A stretch of 64,000 nt of DNA from Shimia sp. (GCF_022448905.1 NZ_JAKVCW010000005.1:62001-126000); one strand, 5' to 3'. Numbered from the stretch's first letter, positions 44,823-53,429 are shown. The notes: generated by a model from the letters alone, not told the origin. A program made the numbers and translations.

Positions 44823-47438
44823 ATGAATTCCATGCCCAAAAAATCTGCTAAAAAGACTGTTGCGAGAAAATATTTCAAAGGCTTGCCAGCGGCCACTCGA
44901 GCAGTGATCCGGAGCAAGTTTCGGGGAGCAGTGAAGCGACTTGGGATGGGGCGCTCGGCAACCGCTACGTATTGGCAACTAGAGAAACTGCCGAGGCCCA
45001 TTTTGCCCTATCTCCGGTCCAGCAAAGCTGCCGCGGAAAGTGGCGATTGGGCGCGTGCAGATGAGATTTTGCGCGACGCCAAAGCGAAGTTCCCAGATGA
45101 CGATGCCTTGTCGGAAGCCTATTGCCGTTTGGCATTGAAGACAAAGCGCTCGGGTGACGTGGTTCAACGGTGGGAATTGATTGAGAATGGGAAATGTCTT
45201 GTCAGTTCGCGACTGCAGATTTCTGTAGCAGATGTGTTTGTGCAGATAGGCAACTTAGAGAAAGCGGATGCCCTCTTGGCGGAGCAACGTATAGCTAAAC
45301 CTCACAATGAGAGGTTGCTTCGCGTCGAAGGTCTTCTGGCAGAAGCTAAAAAGGATTGGTTGTCTGCTGCGGAAACATGGTTTTTACGCGGTGAAAAAGC
45401 AAGAGGCAAAGCAAGGATAAACAGCTACGTCAGAGGTGTTCGCGCGCTCATCAATGCTGGTGCTCTAGACCAGGCCGAAGAAAAAGCGCAGGCTTTGGTG
45501 AGGAAGTATCCAAGACAAATGCCCTTGCTAAAGCTGCATGCGGAAGTCGCAATTGCCTCTGATGCTTGGGCTGTTGCGCTTGAGCGTTGGAAAAATCTTG
45601 AGTTGCGGCACCCCGGTAAAGCCGGCTCAATGCCATCTGAGTGGGTCTTCCGAATTGGGGTGGATGACGCCCGTGAACGTACTGCCGCGATTAGTATCGA
45701 TCGGCTACGTGCCACAGGCATGCTTACGCTGGCAACAACCATACAGCCAGTGGACGAAGTCGGTGCCCTCACGCTTGGACGTCACGCCAAAAAATTCTAT
45801 TCCGAGAATGTCCAGGTGATGACGGCAGAAATACTATTTGCGAATAGTCGCCACTCGGCGGCAATTTGGTGGGCGCGCCGGCTTATAGACACATCAAAAC
45901 GGCCAAAAGAACACTACCCTCTCCTGATCGAAGCCCTCATAAAGGCCTCGCGCCTTGAAGAGTGTGAAGACGCGTTGGCTGTTTATGAAGCGGAATACGG
46001 AAGAAACTCCCTCTGGTTGAGAGGGATGGTCGAGATTCATTATCGGCGCGGTGATTTCTCTGCCATGCGCGATGTTATGCAGTTCGCAGTTACAAATAAT
46101 CTGCCGATACCCGCCAAGCGGACGCCTGTCATGCGTTGGCTTTATGATTTGGTTTACTATCATCCCACTCCTGCTTCATTTCTGCCAACCGAAATCCATA
46201 GTCTCGTTTTGCGAACGACCACTATGTATGATGGCAAGTTTTTGTCGGACTCGCTGGGTTTGATGTTCGATCCCAGTCGCGGTGATGCCGCTGTGGATCG
46301 GTATAAACAAATGATTGCCCAAAATGCCTCTGGTGATCTGGAGATTGACCCTGTTCAGCGCGAAGAAATATTACGGTTCTTTATTCGCCGGCGTGAATGG
46401 GAACAGGTTAAGGCACTTCTTGATCTCCCTTTGACGCTAGAACTTGATGCCACTTCCGCAAAAAAGATCTGGAACGTTGTTCGCAGCAATATAGATACCC
46501 GTCTGGGAGACGCCGACGTTGCCGGGGCCGAAGCTATTGCGGTGAAATTCTTGGACCAGCTGTCTGAGGCCCAACTCGATAGTTACGCCATGTCACTGAC
46601 GCATTTTTTGCTCGCTCGGCTCCCTACATCCGAGGCTCTTACCAGTCGGCTCTTGGATGTTGCGCAGCGTGTAGGGTATGCGCAAATGGGCGCGCGTATT
46701 TCAGATTGGCAACAACGTTATGTCGGCTTTGACACAAACTCGATTGTGAACACTGCAGAACGTAAGCGTTGCTTTATCGTTGGGAATGGCCCGTCGATAT
46801 CCGAAATGCCCCTAGACGCCCTGGCCGGCGAAGATATCTTTTGCGTGAACCGCGGCATGCGTGCGCTTGACATCGGCTTGCCGAATCCGAGGTATTTGGT
46901 TGTGGCAGATCCGCTGGTTTATAAAAACCATGCACGAGAAATCGATGCTGATGGTGCATCGGTTGAGAAGTACTTTTTGGCCACAAATTGTCTCTGGCGT
47001 AGGCCGCCGAGCGTACCTGTTATTCCCGTCGGATCGTCAGGTAAGAAATTGTCGCTGGTTCCCTTCCGACATGCGTCATTGCATTTGCATCGTGGTAATT
47101 CCGTTGTGGTAATGGCAGCACAAATCGCACATTTGATGGGGTACAAAGAAATCTACATCATCGGTGTTGACCTGGATTATTCTGGTGCAACGACCCATTT
47201 CTACGGTGGAGGGGGCAAGGAAACGGAGCGACTGGACCATTTCCGTCCAGGGGGTTCGGGAACTGAGTTGGTGAATCTTGCTTTTGCGAACCTACAGGAT
47301 GTTATCGCTGAAGACGGTTGTCGACTTTACAACGCTGCGCCCGGAGGCAAGCTCGACATGATTGAGCGTGTGGATTTCTATGATGTTCTTGGTTTGCCAA
47401 AGCCTGACACGACCGATGAAAAAAATGCCGTCGCGTAA
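44823..47438 (+). CDS. TPR-containing MptE-like / GT42-sialyltransferase-like protein
   Basis: 871 aa. An N-terminal basic stretch is followed by helical TPR-like repeats (about 60-620; for example SGDWARADEILRDAKAKFPDD, GALDQAEEKAQALVRKYPRQ). The C-terminal domain (about 648-855) has CFIVGNGPSISEMP, then GNSVVVMAAQIAHLMGYKEIYIIGVDLDYS and a FYGGGG segment. This pattern matches DUF115/MptE-like proteins and also the nucleotide-binding layout of GT42 sialyltransferases (GNGPSL; ALGYKEIYLSGIDFY). With NeuB- and NeuA-like genes downstream, transfer of a nonulosonic acid onto a glycan or flagellin is plausible (inference). A second ATG is 9 nt downstream. Confidence 0.75.
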   Translation: MNSMPKKSAKKTVARKYFKGLPAATRAVIRSKFRGAVKRLGMGRSATATYWQLEKLPRPILPYLRSSKAAAESGDWARADEILRDAKAKFPDDDALSEAYCRLALKTKRSGDVVQRWELIENGKCLVSSRLQISVADVFVQIGNLEKADALLAEQRIAKPHNERLLRVEGLLAEAKKDWLSAAETWFLRGEKARGKARINSYVRGVRALINAGALDQAEEKAQALVRKYPRQMPLLKLHAEVAIASDAWAVALERWKNLELRHPGKAGSMPSEWVFRIGVDDARERTAAISIDRLRATGMLTLATTIQPVDEVGALTLGRHAKKFYSENVQVMTAEILFANSRHSAAIWWARRLIDTSKRPKEHYPLLIEALIKASRLEECEDALAVYEAEYGRNSLWLRGMVEIHYRRGDFSAMRDVMQFAVTNNLPIPAKRTPVMRWLYDLVYYHPTPASFLPTEIHSLVLRTTTMYDGKFLSDSLGLMFDPSRGDAAVDRYKQMIAQNASGDLEIDPVQREEILRFFIRRREWEQVKALLDLPLTLELDATSAKKIWNVVRSNIDTRLGDADVAGAEAIAVKFLDQLSEAQLDSYAMSLTHFLLARLPTSEALTSRLLDVAQRVGYAQMGARISDWQQRYVGFDTNSIVNTAERKRCFIVGNGPSISEMPLDALAGEDIFCVNRGMRALDIGLPNPRYLVVADPLVYKNHAREIDADGASVEKYFLATNCLWRRPPSVPVIPVGSSGKKLSLVPFRHASLHLHRGNSVVVMAAQIAHLMGYKEIYIIGVDLDYSGATTHFYGGGGKETERLDHFRPGGSGTELVNLAFANLQDVIAEDGCRLYNAAPGGKLDMIERVDFYDVLGLPKPDTTDEKNAVA

Positions 47439-48150
47439 GCGCGGTGGCATAAAACACCCTGAAGTAATTGGACGCCAAGCTTCTTTGGACGGCCGAATAA
47501 CGGGCGCTTAAGAGACCCTTGTTGTTTTCTTTTGTCAGGCGCCAATGTCTATGGATCGCTTAAGAAGGAGCAAAGGTAAGCCGCGCAATAGTGGGAAGGC
47601 CAGCGACCCAGAGATTTTGGTCTGCCGCCCGAAAAGGGGGCTATCAGGACAAATTCGAGCTGGGCGTCTCGAGGCTAGGTAAACTCAAAGACGCTGCCAA
47701 CATTGCGGCCTGTGTCAGGAATGGCTGCAGGCTGCTTGGTTCTAGTCAATGCGTTATGCTTGGACCAAAACGCTGTGAAGGCCAAGCCAGTCATGCACCT
47801 ACACTCAAACTTAACCAATTAACCTGAGCTGTTCGTTGCGAAAACTTGGTTTGACGATCCCTCAATTATGGGGGTATTTGATGGTTCAAAGCGTCCGTGC
47901 TGATCAAGAGTGATTTGGCACGAGACTATATCGAAATCAAATTGAGCCGCGAGCGCAAGAAAATAATACACTACGTCAGCCTTTGTCTCGAAGAGGCGAA
48001 AAGTGAAATGGAAGTTACTGTTTTAAAAGCCTCTAAGGCTAAACCAAAGATAGTCGCCACATGTTTAACGTCGGCCCAGAAGGTACACGGCTTTACTAGA
48101 GCGGGGCGACTTTCACAGTCTAGACTTTCGACCCAATTAGGACCACGACA
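47439..48150. other. Long intergenic region in the nonulosonic-acid island
   Basis: About 710 nt without a recognisable gene. Short open frames (47591-47827, 47897-48154) have no recognisable motifs and no good ribosome-binding sites. No transposase or phage remnant is evident. It may hold the promoter for the phosphatase-NeuB-fusion operon or be a decayed gene. Confidence 0.4.
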
Positions 48151-48906
48151 ATGACTGAAATGTCTACCACCAGTTTTGGTGATGCCCCTCCCGATCTAGC
48201 AGCTACACGCGCACTGATGCATGGATTGATTGATTTGATAGCAGCCAACATGGAGCATATCCTGGCCAAACGCTATGATATCACTCTAAAACCTGACAAC
48301 AGCCCTGTGACGGCAGCCGATGTATTCTTGGAAGATCTGATCCAAAAATACTTGGTTGACCGCATTCCTGGCGTCACATTTGCGGGCGAGGAGACTTTCA
48401 GTGCTGACACGCCATTGGCGAGCGAAGGGTATTATGCCATTCTTGACCCTATCGACGGCACAGAAAACTTCTGTTCTGGCCTCAAGGAATGGGGTGTTTC
48501 GTTTACGTTGTGGCATGGCGGAACTCACTTAGGCAGTATGCTTTTGATGCCAGAACTTGGCGAACACCTTATGACAGGTGACTCGTTGCTTCCGATCCGG
48601 TCACGGATCCGTGGGTTCTCCTCATCAATGTGCGATGAGATTTTTGAAGGCATGGGCTCAAGCCAAGAGAACCGTGTTACCGGGTGTGCAGTTTATAATC
48701 TTTATAATGTAGTGCGTGGAGCATTCGCCCGCTTTACCAATCCCAAGGGGGCATACTCTTGGGATCTTTTGCCGGGGCTTATGCTTGCCCTAGAACATAA
48801 CTGTGAAATCGAAGTAGAGGGCAAATCATATCATGGGGAATTTCTTGAACCGGGTAAGAAGTATCGCGTCGACATTCAGCACCGATACGATCTTCATTCT
48901 GGGTAA
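48151..48906 (+). CDS. Inositol-monophosphatase family phosphatase
   Basis: 251-aa Mg-dependent phosphatase. Metal ligands are visible in order: AGEET, LDPIDGTENF, and the C-terminal YSWDLLPG. Closer in context to sugar-phosphate or nucleotide-sugar phosphatases than to housekeeping IMPases, since it overlaps the NeuB-fusion gene by 74 nt; dephosphorylation of a nonulosonic-acid 9-phosphate or precursor is a possible role (inference). ATG 48151; a second at 48160 is possible. Confidence 0.88.
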   Translation: MTEMSTTSFGDAPPDLAATRALMHGLIDLIAANMEHILAKRYDITLKPDNSPVTAADVFLEDLIQKYLVDRIPGVTFAGEETFSADTPLASEGYYAILDPIDGTENFCSGLKEWGVSFTLWHGGTHLGSMLLMPELGEHLMTGDSLLPIRSRIRGFSSSMCDEIFEGMGSSQENRVTGCAVYNLYNVVRGAFARFTNPKGAYSWDLLPGLMLALEHNCEIEVEGKSYHGEFLEPGKKYRVDIQHRYDLHSG

Positions 48907-50374
48907 AGGAGCGTCGATCGACGAAATTGATCCGGAAATTTTAGTTGGGGCTTTGGTCATTGGGGTCAATGATTCAGAGCGAATTGCCCCCTGTGATATC
49001 ACGGTGTTTCATGATTCATGGGTGCATCAAGCTCTAGAGGAAAGCGGCTGGCGCTCGCGCCTCTATGTAACGTCAACAGATCTGGATCCGCCCCGTGGAG
49101 AGGTGGAAAGGGTGCGGTATGTCGCCGGCTCTCAAGACGGCAGCGACATGATGATGACTCGGCTGGTTTCTGACAATCCTGACAGTGAGTTTGTCATTGA
49201 GGATGTGCTGTTTTTGTCAGCGCTGAGATTGGCGCGGATCATTGCCCAAATTCGCGGAAAGACACAAAAAGTCTATATGCTCGGCTTTGATTTTTCCGCG
49301 GACCAAGGCTACTCCGCGGCCATTGGCAAGGATTACTCATTAAACAGCACAGATGATCGTGCCTTTATCATCGCGCCGCAGGAATACTACTTTATTAATG
49401 CGCTCTACATGCTTCGCGAGAGCGAGCTGGACATACATCACGTCGGCAAACGTCGCTTTTCAAGCTTGTCTGGCTCCGAGTTGAATGCCCAGCTTATTCC
49501 AGAAAAGAAGGGTACTTCCGAGCGTGCGCATCAAGGTGTCTTGATTACAGCTGAATTGACAACCAATCACTTTGGCGATCGGCAACGGTTGGAGCGCATG
49601 GTGCGTGCCGCCAAGGCTGCAGGTGCTGATTTTGTAAAAGTTCAGAAGCGCGACGTCGAAACATTCTATTCCAAAGAACAGTTGGATGCCAAATATGTCT
49701 CGCCGTTTGGGGACACGTTTCGGGATTACCGCAATCAGCTAGAGCTAAGTCAGAGTGACTTTGAATTCCTGGATCAGCTATGCAAAAGCTTGGGGGTACG
49801 TTGGTTTGCATCTGTGCTAGACCAGCCGTCGTTTGAGTTCATGATGCAGTTCAACCCAGAGCTGGTCAAATTGCCGTCAACCATCTCTGAACACACAGAT
49901 TACTTAGCTTATGTGGCCAAAAACTATCGTGCTGGGATCGTTTTATCGACGGGAATGACCGATACAACTTATGAAAATTGGGTGATAGAGACCTTCACTG
50001 ATTGCGAAAAGCTGTACCTCATGCAGTGCAACTCTGCTTACCCAACGCCACAGCACGATTGCAACATTGGCGTAATCCGTCACTACCGGGATCTCTCGCT
50101 GAAACACCCCCATCTGGCACCAGCCTATTCTAGCCATGATTTTGGATGGATGCCTTCTGGAATGGCGGTCGCTGCTGGGGCAGTCATGGTGGAAAAACAC
50201 GTGAAGCTGGGCAACACCGAATGGGCGCACTTTGACGCCGTTGCTCTTGATCTCGCGACCTCAGAATTCCGTGAATTCGTAGCAAAAATTCGTGAAGTTG
50301 AAGTGGTTGTCGGGTCTGAAGAGAAAAAGGTGAACGAAAGCGAGCACCACAAGTATTTTCGGGGCACCGCCTGA
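48833..50374 (+). CDS. MptE/GT42-like domain fused to a NeuB-type nonulosonic acid synthase
   Basis: 513 aa. The N-terminal domain (about 17-200) starts TIFILGKGASIDEIDPEI and has VYMLGFDFSADQGYS, which parallels the C-terminal domain of the 44823 protein. The C-terminal part (about 235-490) is a NeuB aldolase-type barrel: ITAELTTNHFGD, FVKVQKRDVETFYSKEQL, VLSTGMTD, YLMQCNSAYPTPQHD and GAVMVEKHVKL. It condenses PEP with an N-acetylhexosamine to give a sialic or legionaminic-type acid. The usual C-terminal SAF domain is absent: the protein ends shortly after the barrel. The 5' end lies 74 nt inside the phosphatase gene; no later start covers the first domain. Confidence 0.85.
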   Translation: MGNFLNRVRSIASTFSTDTIFILGKGASIDEIDPEILVGALVIGVNDSERIAPCDITVFHDSWVHQALEESGWRSRLYVTSTDLDPPRGEVERVRYVAGSQDGSDMMMTRLVSDNPDSEFVIEDVLFLSALRLARIIAQIRGKTQKVYMLGFDFSADQGYSAAIGKDYSLNSTDDRAFIIAPQEYYFINALYMLRESELDIHHVGKRRFSSLSGSELNAQLIPEKKGTSERAHQGVLITAELTTNHFGDRQRLERMVRAAKAAGADFVKVQKRDVETFYSKEQLDAKYVSPFGDTFRDYRNQLELSQSDFEFLDQLCKSLGVRWFASVLDQPSFEFMMQFNPELVKLPSTISEHTDYLAYVAKNYRAGIVLSTGMTDTTYENWVIETFTDCEKLYLMQCNSAYPTPQHDCNIGVIRHYRDLSLKHPHLAPAYSSHDFGWMPSGMAVAAGAVMVEKHVKLGNTEWAHFDAVALDLATSEFREFVAKIREVEVVVGSEEKKVNESEHHKYFRGTA

Positions 50375-50387
50375 CTAAATAAAATGC

Positions 50388-50420
50388 ACCGCATGTCATA
50401 GAATCTATGACATGCGGTTT
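50388..50420. terminator. Bidirectional terminator between convergent NeuB-fusion and NeuA-like genes
   Basis: A 15-nt perfect inverted repeat, ACCGCATGTCATAGA / TCTATGACATGCGGT, around one central base, followed by TTTCT on the plus strand and by TTTTAT on the minus strand. It serves both converging genes. Confidence 0.8.
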
Positions 50421-50518
50421 CTAAAGATTTGTCGCGCATGCAGGGACAGGGGGCATAGATGTCCGCTGTTCCATATGTTTAACGGCGGCGCAAATCGGAG
50501 CAGTGCAATATTCCGATC

Positions 50519-51229
50519 CTAGAGTAGGCTGTCACCCCGTTGCACCTTGGCCAGCGCGATATCTTCCAGCAAGTGAAACTGTTCTTCCCAGTCGATATCC
50601 ATCGTTACGCGTTCGGGTAATTCGTGCAAGCAAGGGTTGGTGCCGATACGGTCACCAACGGCGCGCATACGGGCAAACGGCATTAGGTAGGCGGCGTGAT
50701 TGATTTCAAACAACGGTTTGATGTCCTGGCTGCGCGGCCATTTTTCAACGGTATTGTCGTAATTATAGGGCCCATTTTCATCCCAGATGAATTTGTGGAG
50801 CTTTGTCACGGTAACAAGGCTGTCATGCCCCTCTGCCTCAGCCCTGCGCCAGGCCTCAATCAGATCACTAAACACAGTTGCGGTCACGAAAGGATGGGTA
50901 ACATGGGTCATCAGTTGAACTCCCTCTTCGGAAAGAGTCGCAGAGTATTTGATATATTCACTCATCGGAGTAGATGACCGGCCAAGCTCATCCGGGCGTT
51001 CTAGTGCGACAAATCGGCTGTCTACATTACGACCAAAAGCGGCAGTGTAATCAAGAATAGCGGGATCGTTGCTAGATACGATGACCTTTTCGACCTCCTT
51101 GACGCCTTTCAACTGGTTCAGTTTCAACTCCAAGAGACCGCCTGGGATATCTGCAAAAGGGCGCGTGTTTTTGTGTTTTACACGCTCACTTCCAGCGCGG
51201 GCGGGGATAACGGCGATGATGGGGTCCAT
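50519..51229 (-). CDS. neuA: Acylneuraminate (nonulosonic acid) cytidylyltransferase
   Basis: 236 aa. The CMP-sialic acid synthetase P-loop-like motif IPARAGSERVKHKNTRPF opens the protein; VTHPFVTATVF and the later MDIDWEEQFHLLEDI with the metal-binding Asp fit the family. It would activate the NeuB product as a CMP sugar. Chosen ATG at 51229 gives MDPIIAVIPARAGS; the TTG 30 nt earlier is less likely. Convergent with the NeuB fusion, sharing one terminator. The IS3 element inserted 105 bp upstream of its start. Confidence 0.88.
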   Translation of the reverse strand: MDPIIAVIPARAGSERVKHKNTRPFADIPGGLLELKLNQLKGVKEVEKVIVSSNDPAILDYTAAFGRNVDSRFVALERPDELGRSSTPMSEYIKYSATLSEEGVQLMTHVTHPFVTATVFSDLIEAWRRAEAEGHDSLVTVTKLHKFIWDENGPYNYDNTVEKWPRSQDIKPLFEINHAAYLMPFARMRAVGDRIGTNPCLHELPERVTMDIDWEEQFHLLEDIALAKVQRGDSLL

Positions 51230-51330
51230 GGGAGCTTTCTTGGTTTGAGTTGCGTGCAAGCTTTTTGGAGATTTCTTGCTTTTGAGATCGTTTCATAGAC
51301 TATCAGACATCCTTTGATTTTAAAGCCTTA

Positions 51331-51333
51331 GAA
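51331..51333. repeat. 3-bp target site duplication, left copy (GAA)
   Basis: GAA directly precedes the left inverted repeat; the same GAA (52565-52567) directly follows the right inverted repeat. 3-bp duplication is typical of IS3-family insertion. Confidence 0.75.
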
Positions 51334-51361
51334 TGGACCTGTCACGTTTTCGTGCCGCCCC
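51334..51361. repeat. IS3 left inverted repeat
   Basis: Begins TGGACCTGTCACGTTTTCG; matches the reverse complement of 52537-52564 at 23 of 28 positions. Confidence 0.85.
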
Positions 51362-51371
51362 AAGTGCTCGT

Positions 51372-52229
51372 TTAGGCCACTTTCCGTTCGAATGCGACAG
51401 GGCTTTTCCAGCCCAATGCTGAGTGCCGCCGGCGCGGATTGTAGAAGCCGTTGATGTATTCGAAGATCGCCATCTCAGCTTTGCGTCTTGTTTCCCAAGG
51501 ATGTCGCCAGATCAGTTCTGCCTTGATGGTTTTGAAGAAGGTCTCAACAGCCGCATTTTCGTAGCAATTGCCTTTGCCAGACATCGATATTTTGAACCCA
51601 TGTTGACGCAGTAGCTTCTGGTAGTCGTGTGAACAATATTGCGACCCACGATCCGTGTGATGAATGCAACCATTGGGCGGTTGCCGGAACGCGATGGCCA
51701 TCTTCAATGCTCGGATTGCCAGGTCACGTTTCATCCGATTGCTCACCGCCCAGCCGATCACACGCCTTGAATGAAGGTCCAGGATCACTGCCAGATAAAT
51801 CCAACCCTCGCGTGTCCAGACATAGCTGATGTCACCGGCCCATTTCTGGTTTGGTGCATCTGCCACGAAGTCACGATCCACCAGATTGGGCGCAATGTTG
51901 AACTTGTGATCGCTATCCGTTGTCACCTTGTGTTTGCGGGTTCTGACCACTGATATGCCGTTTTGGCGCATCAGACGACCAACACGACGATGGCCAACAT
52001 CCAGGCCGATCTCTTTCAGCTCTTCCGTCATGCGTGGTCGACCATAGCTGCCCAAACTAAGACGGGATTGCTCTTTAATATGGGCCAACGTGATCAAATC
52101 CGACCGCTGTCTGCGGCTGGCTGGACGGCTGCGGAACGCACGCAAACCACGTGAACTGACGCCAACAACCTCACACAACCGATTGGCTGGAAAGCTGGAC
52201 CTGTGTTCTTCGACAAACCTAAATCTCAT
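51372..52229 (-). CDS. IS3 family transposase OrfB (DDE integrase core)
   Basis: 285 aa. HTH_21-like N terminus (SLGSYGRPRMTEELKEIG), then an rve integrase core with the DDE triad: Asp in WAGDISYVW, Asp in HHTDRGSQY and Glu in NCYENAAVETFFK. It overlaps the OrfA stop by ATGA and lies in the -1 frame, so the active transposase is made by frameshifting at an A-AAA-AAG heptamer in orfA or by coupled initiation. Confidence 0.93.
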   Translation of the reverse strand: MRFRFVEEHRSSFPANRLCEVVGVSSRGLRAFRSRPASRRQRSDLITLAHIKEQSRLSLGSYGRPRMTEELKEIGLDVGHRRVGRLMRQNGISVVRTRKHKVTTDSDHKFNIAPNLVDRDFVADAPNQKWAGDISYVWTREGWIYLAVILDLHSRRVIGWAVSNRMKRDLAIRALKMAIAFRQPPNGCIHHTDRGSQYCSHDYQKLLRQHGFKISMSGKGNCYENAAVETFFKTIKAELIWRHPWETRRKAEMAIFEYINGFYNPRRRHSALGWKSPVAFERKVA

Positions 52230-52501
52230 TGCTTTAGGCCCGCAAAGAACTGGGTGGCCTTTTTTAGAATTTCCCTCTCCTCCTTGAGGAGCTTGATCTC
52301 GCGCCGAAGTCGGTCATTTTCTTTGGCGAGATCTAAATCTTCTTTCGACACCACATCAGTGTCTCGATGCGCGGCGATCCATTTGTTCAGCGTCGACATC
52401 CCGACACCCAGATCGTCAGCCACTTGCTTGCGCTTAAGCCCACTTGTCAGCGCGATACGCACCGCATCAGCGCGGAATTCGTCCGTCCGTTTCAGTCGCA
52501 T
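52226..52501 (-). CDS. IS3 family transposase OrfA (HTH protein)
   Basis: 91 aa. The helix-turn-helix is EFRADAVRIALTSG...QVADDLGVGMSTLNKWIAAH, followed by a leucine-zipper-like coiled coil (KENDRLRREIKLLKEEREIL). A slippery heptamer A-AAA-AAG in the codons for Leu-Lys-Lys (plus-strand 52259-52265) is correctly phased for a -1 shift into orfB, and the shifted frame is open to the orfB start. Confidence 0.93.
   Translation of the reverse strand: MRLKRTDEFRADAVRIALTSGLKRKQVADDLGVGMSTLNKWIAAHRDTDVVSKEDLDLAKENDRLRREIKLLKEEREILKKATQFFAGLKQ
52259..52265 (-). promoter_or_regulatory. Programmed -1 frameshift heptamer in orfA
   Basis: Minus-strand A-AAA-AAG in phase with orfA; after a -1 slip the frame continues without a stop into the orfB start codon. 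This is the classical IS3 mechanism for making OrfAB. Confidence 0.75.
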
Positions 52502-52536
52502 AGTCAGTCTCCTTTGTTGCAGTAAATGCTATCAAA

Positions 52537-52564
52537 GGAGCGGCATCAAACCGCGACAGGTCCA
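52537..52564. repeat. IS3 right inverted repeat
   Basis: Ends with CGCGACAGGTCCA; reverse complement begins TGGACCTGTCGCG as in the left repeat. Confidence 0.85.
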
Positions 52565-53429
52565 GAAGGTTTCGATTACGCCTGAATCGCCTAAATATAT
52601 TACGTCGGTTTGAGTTGAACACGATAGAGCGCCCTGGGCGCCCCACGACAAAGAACTGCCCTTTTCACAACAATGCGTTGATGCAGCGCGGTTCCCTGTT
52701 GAATTGTTTGGCCCTGAAGTGTCCCACCTTTGCGGATAGTCTCTATTATTTAGCTAAAGTGCGTCGGGTTTAGAGCCGGGATTCATAACCAGAACATGAC
52801 CGATGGTGCTCAAGCGCCGGCTGAAGGGAGGACTTTTGAGCGCCTGTGGCAGGGTTTCGTGTCATGCAACCAACCCTTGGGGTGGGCAAAGAAACGCTCG
52901 ATTTCTTGGCGTTTATTGTGCCGGGCCACGTCATAAAGGCTTAGTGCCGTGAGGTCTTCGCAAATAGGGGTGCTGGACGCAATGCCTCTGTCTTTAAGCG
53001 CTTCACATGGCTAGCCCGGGTTATATACTCGATCCGCCAGCATGTTTTTGGCGTCTGGCAGATCGCGCGACCCGGTCCTGTCTGGGAACGGACATTGCCC
53101 CCTACCTCACTGAAGGACTTCTGGCTGTCCGATAAATATAGGACATCGTGGCGACTGCAGCCAAGATCAAGAAACACAGCTCTGCACAAATACTCAAACT
53201 CTGTGTGATTGGAAGCGGAGAATGAGTTGTTCAGGCGAGTGGTTTGGGCGCTGACACAGGGCGATCGAATCTTCAGCAAACATCTGAGCTCCGCTCTTCA
53301 TCGCTATTGAAACGTACCGGTGCGAGTTGTTTTGACAAAACAGGCAAAGCGCCATCCTGAAGGCTGGCTAGCAAATCGGTCGAAGTCCGGCGTATCCGTG
53401 TTTCTTACGGTACACGCGGGAGACATCAG
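52565..53429. other. Gene-poor scar between the IS3 element and the Crp/Fnr gene
   Basis: About 865 nt. Part holds a decayed IS5-type transposase end (52810-53091); the rest shows no intact gene. A TGTTTT-GAC-AAAACA inverted repeat (53328-53342) lies about 90 nt before the Crp/Fnr start and includes a TTGACA; it could be a promoter element or regulator site. Confidence 0.5.
52810..53091 (-). pseudogene. Remnant of an IS5-type transposase C-terminus with in-frame stop
   Basis: The minus-strand frame reads ...SRDLPDAKNMLADRVYNPG, then a TAG stop, then CEALKDRGIASSTPICED and HNKRQEIERFFAHPKGW. The order LPDAK-xx-L-x-DR-x-Y, then EALKDRGI, then KR-x-x-IE-R-x-F-x-x-x-KGW corresponds to the last third of IS5/IS427-type transposases, where DR and the E of IE belong to the DDE site. 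One stop codon interrupts it and no N-terminal half is found, so it is a decayed fragment. Confidence 0.6.

Larger units (their letters stand above)
51334..52564 (-). mobile_element. Complete IS3-family insertion sequence
   Basis: 1231 bp bounded by 28-bp imperfect inverted repeats that both begin TGGACCTGTC (23 of 28 positions match) and flanked by GAA target duplications. Holds orfA and orfB in the -1 frame relation. No disruption of transposase frames is seen, so the copy may be functional and recent. Confidence 0.9.

Noticed and set aside
47591-47827. 78-codon frame in the intergenic gap
   Set aside because: No recognisable motif, poor start context; kept only as part of the described gap.
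47897-48154. 85-codon frame before the phosphatase gene
   Set aside because: No good ribosome-binding site and no domain; stop overlaps the next start by chance.
52941-53279. 112-codon minus-strand frame in the IS scar
   Set aside because: Out of frame with the recognisable transposase remnant; appears to be noise in decayed DNA.
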